In this document: piece after piece, positions 61,924 through 64,000 of the stretch | Layout of the letters: each line of letters begins with the position of its first letter | How positions within the stretch are numbered: position 1 is the stretch's first letter | Source of the DNA: Bacillus sp. SA1-12 | GTDB taxonomy: Bacteria; Bacillota; Bacilli; Bacillales; Bacillaceae | Reading direction: 5' to 3' | Length of the DNA stretch: 64,000 nt | Assembly (NCBI RefSeq): GCF_000981385.1 | Contig: NZ_LATZ01000011.1 | Coordinates: 1 to 64,000, forward strand | Program-made: the position numbers and the translations under genes | The notes under the pieces: generated by a model | The model's database searches: none | The model's input: the letters and a program-made list of their open reading frames with translations, nothing else | Told to the model about the DNA's origin: nothing

Positions 61924-63426
61924 TTATTTATTGTTCATTGCCCATTCATCTAACTGCTTTTGTTTTTCTTCAATCACGATGTCAATTCCGGCATCCTTAA
62001 GTGCTTTAAGAAACTTCGGTAAATTGACTTCAGGATCGAGTGTACCTGTCTCAAGTCCCCGCTGGTATTGTGTTGTGACGTTATTGATTGCAGCTAATTC
62101 TGTTTTTACAGGCTCTGGATTGTATGTGAATCCAAGTGCTTTAGATCTCATTGCACTATTATTAAACTCTTCTAGCTTTTTATAAATATCTGGATCTTCG
62201 CCATTAAATGTATAAGATAATAATTGGTTACCGAACATCCAAGCTTGATTGATTCCATAGGGTGGTTTTGTTGGATCTGTGCCTTCAGGATACTCAATAA
62301 CATTGTCTGATTTTTTTACATAGTGTTTTCCTTCTACTCCCCAGTCCATTAAATTAATAATCTCTTTGTCGGTGTAGAGCAGATTTAAGAATTTCATTGC
62401 TTTTTCAGGATTTTTTGAGTTTTTGGCAATCGAAAAGTTAATAGCCGCAACCTGGCTGGTTGTCATAACTGGTGCTAATAATTCTGCGCTTGTCATTGGC
62501 TTTGTCGTTATAACAGATTCCTGTCTGTCAGCCCCAGGTTTTAAGTTAGCTTGCCATGCAAAGCCTGTTTCAGCCTTTACAAAAGTTGCTGCAGGTTTTT
62601 GGTTTGTTGCAGCATCTTTAACGATATATCCTGCTAAATACCATTTTCTCATCCGGTCTAATAGCTCTTTATACTCTGGTGTTTCAAACCAGTTTACTAC
62701 CTTTAATCCATTATCAAACCCAGGCAGCACACCAATCCCATCACCTAAGCCATCATACATACCAGGCATAAGGCGGGTCAATGGACTATTTGTTCCATCC
62801 ATTACAAGCGGTGTCATATTTGGTTCATTTTCTTTGATCGTTTTAAACACTTCTTCAACTTCATCAAATGTTTTTATTTTTTTCGCATCAATCTTATATT
62901 TTTCCAGAATATCTTGACGCATCATAAATCCATACGATGCTGCCATATCACGAATACTTGGAAGTGCATATACTTTTCCATCAACAGATGCAGCCTTTAG
63001 ATAGTCTGGGTCCATTACATCCACAATACCTTGACCTTGATTTGCTAATAAATCATCTAGGGGAAGTAAGAACCCTTTCGAAACCTGAGTCCCCATCGTG
63101 CTGCTTGTAGTCATAATAATATCTAGCTGATCACCACCAACAAGCGCTAAGTTACTTTGCTGAGTCCATGCTGCCCAGCTTGTTGTTTTAATCTTTACTG
63201 TTGCATTAATTTTTTCTTTTGTAATTTTATTGATCTCCGTTACCACTTCATCTAACCCTTGTTCAGTCCCATTGATAGGGAATAACATGGTGATTTCGTA
63301 TGGCTCATCAGAATGACTGCTGCTGCTGTTACTCGAACTAGATTTGTTTGAACAGCCTGCTACTATCATAGATAATGCCATAACTGCTACTAATAAGTAT
63401 TTAAAGCTTCCCCTTATCTTTCTCAT
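61924..63426 (-). CDS. ABC transporter substrate-binding lipoprotein (LplA/YtcQ type)
   Basis: About 500 residues from ATG 63426 (MRKIRGSFKYLLVAVMAL), six bases after AGGGGG; ATG 63432 is too close to it. The lipobox MIVAGCSN is followed by a serine-rich tether. The mature protein starts YEITMLFPINGTEQ and is of the large binding-protein class that works with LplB/LplC-type permeases. Sequences such as DMAASYGFMMRQDILEKY and YGINQAWMFGNQ are typical. It follows the permease gene in the same operon. The ligand is probably a plant-polysaccharide oligomer. Confidence 0.9.
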   Translation of the reverse strand: MRKIRGSFKYLLVAVMALSMIVAGCSNKSSSSNSSSSHSDEPYEITMLFPINGTEQGLDEVVTEINKITKEKINATVKIKTTSWAAWTQQSNLALVGGDQLDIIMTTSSTMGTQVSKGFLLPLDDLLANQGQGIVDVMDPDYLKAASVDGKVYALPSIRDMAASYGFMMRQDILEKYKIDAKKIKTFDEVEEVFKTIKENEPNMTPLVMDGTNSPLTRLMPGMYDGLGDGIGVLPGFDNGLKVVNWFETPEYKELLDRMRKWYLAGYIVKDAATNQKPAATFVKAETGFAWQANLKPGADRQESVITTKPMTSAELLAPVMTTSQVAAINFSIAKNSKNPEKAMKFLNLLYTDKEIINLMDWGVEGKHYVKKSDNVIEYPEGTDPTKPPYGINQAWMFGNQLLSYTFNGEDPDIYKKLEEFNNSAMRSKALGFTYNPEPVKTELAAINNVTTQYQRGLETGTLDPEVNLPKFLKALKDAGIDIVIEEKQKQLDEWAMNNK

Positions 63427-63458
63427 TTTCATCCCCCTGTATGTTTTTATCTATGCTC

Positions 63459-63475
63459 ACCGGTTTTATACCGGT
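63459..63475 (-). other. Intercistronic hairpin
   Basis: ACCGGT-TTTAT-ACCGGT between the permease stop and the binding-protein start. Six base pairs with a five-base loop; possibly an mRNA processing or stability element. Confidence 0.45.
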
Positions 63476-63480
63476 ATAGC

Positions 63481-64000
63481 CTATTTTACGGCACCAATGG
63501 TTAGTCCCTTTACAAAGTATTTCTGGAAAAATGGATAGGCAATCATAATCGGCAATACTCCTACAAAAGCCATTGCCATTTGAACAGTTTCTGTCGGAAT
63601 ACTGGATAGTGCCTCACTGGCTGCTGTAGAGCCCATACTACTGCTGCTTAAAAATTGTATATCTAATAAAATCTTATTTAATAAAAACTGGACGCTGTAG
63701 AGATCGGGATTGTTAATATAAATCAAACTATTAAACCAGTCATTCCAGTATAAAAGTGCTTGGAATAATCCTACTGTTGCAAGTACTGGTGTAGACAATG
63801 GCAGAATGATTTTTGAAAATATCTTAAATTCACCTGCTCCATCCATGTATGCTGATTCTATTAGCGAAAAAGGTATGGATTGCTCAAAGAATGTTCTCAT
63901 CAAAAACACATAAAAGGCGTTCATCAGGAAGTTTGGCAAGATAAGCGCCCATATCGTATCCTTAATATCTATTAATTGTGTGTAAACTAAATAAGTAGGA
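63481..64000 (-). CDS. ABC transporter permease (LplC/YtcP type), N-terminus beyond the window
   Basis: The frame stays open to the right edge (minus strand reading YLVYTQLIDIKDTIWALILPN at 63993-63931 and onward), so the gene begins outside the window. The visible 173 residues hold the EAA loop (ESAYMDGAGEFKIFSKIILPLSTP) and end FVKGLTIGAVK, the conserved tail of LplC/YtcP permeases. Residue PNFLMNAFYVFLMRTFF precedes the loop as in the family. It belongs to the operon with the binding lipoprotein at 61924. Confidence 0.9.
   Translation of the reverse strand, partial: PTYLVYTQLIDIKDTIWALILPNFLMNAFYVFLMRTFFEQSIPFSLIESAYMDGAGEFKIFSKIILPLSTPVLATVGLFQALLYWNDWFNSLIYINNPDLYSVQFLLNKILLDIQFLSSSSMGSTAASEALSSIPTETVQMAMAFVGVLPIMIAYPFFQKYFVKGLTIGAVK

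Noticed and set aside
62423..62917. A 164-codon plus-strand ORF opposite the binding-protein gene
   Set aside because: Shadow frame of a well-supported lipoprotein gene.

Overview
The window looks like chromosomal DNA of a low-GC, endospore-former-type Bacillaceae bacterium. Strong GGAGG-type ribosome binding sites are common, TTG and GTG starts are frequent, and many gene products have close Bacillus subtilis counterparts (HxlR/HxlA/HxlB, OdhA/OdhB, YtsJ-type malic enzyme, PpsR, BlaR1/BlaI). I saw no rRNA, intact tRNA, CRISPR array or intact insertion sequence. The species cannot be named from sequence reading alone.

Layout: (1) 1-6900 carries a lipoprotein class B penicillin-binding protein with BlaI-type operators, a secreted NucA/NucB-fold nuclease, and blaI-blaR1 with the same operator. 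No beta-lactamase is present, so the logic resembles mecA-mecR1-mecI. (2) 7200-13700 is central metabolism: malic enzyme, acyl-CoA thioesterase and 2-oxoglutarate dehydrogenase E1/E2. (3) 13800-20950 holds two paralogous LysR regulators, a complete hxlR/hxlAB formaldehyde-fixing locus, an isopropylmalate-dehydrogenase-family enzyme, and relics of a GH4 glycosidase, an Asp/Glu racemase and a DUF1537 sugar-acid kinase. (4) 21000-27900 is a glucitol (sorbitol) PTS operon in the order dehydrogenase, PRD regulator, GutM, IIC, IIB, IIA, followed by a fructose-6-phosphate aldolase/transaldolase and a HAD phosphatase.

(5) 28500-34330 is a LacI regulon: LacI regulator, a second malic enzyme, a HisD-family dehydrogenase outside any his operon, and a GntP-type permease. 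A palindromic operator with a central CG precedes both transcription units. (6) 34850-38460 is ppsR-ppdK (pyruvate phosphate dikinase and its regulator), with CcpN-like boxes upstream. (7) 39300-54560 is a hemicellulose/pectin-type utilisation block: two secreted GH43 enzymes with carbohydrate-binding modules, an ABC sugar importer, two GH2 enzymes and an ArsR-type regulator with a large C-terminal domain. cre-like sites precede several of these units. (8) 54800-57700 has two DUF3231 proteins around a small membrane protein. (9) 58100-64000 has a 44-codon gene behind a terminator-like hairpin and a second glycoside locus (GH106-like enzyme, DUF624 protein, lipoprotein binding protein, permease cut by the window end).

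Decay is a theme of the spaces between operons. At least five relics can be read by translation: GH4, DUF1537 kinase, racemase, a phage-type replisome organiser, and a duplicated GH43 3' end. The most distinctive candidates for new biology are the BlaI-controlled PBP with its neighbouring nuclease, the HisD/malic enzyme/GntP/LacI regulon, and the kinase-plus-oxidative-decarboxylase pair around the second LysR gene.
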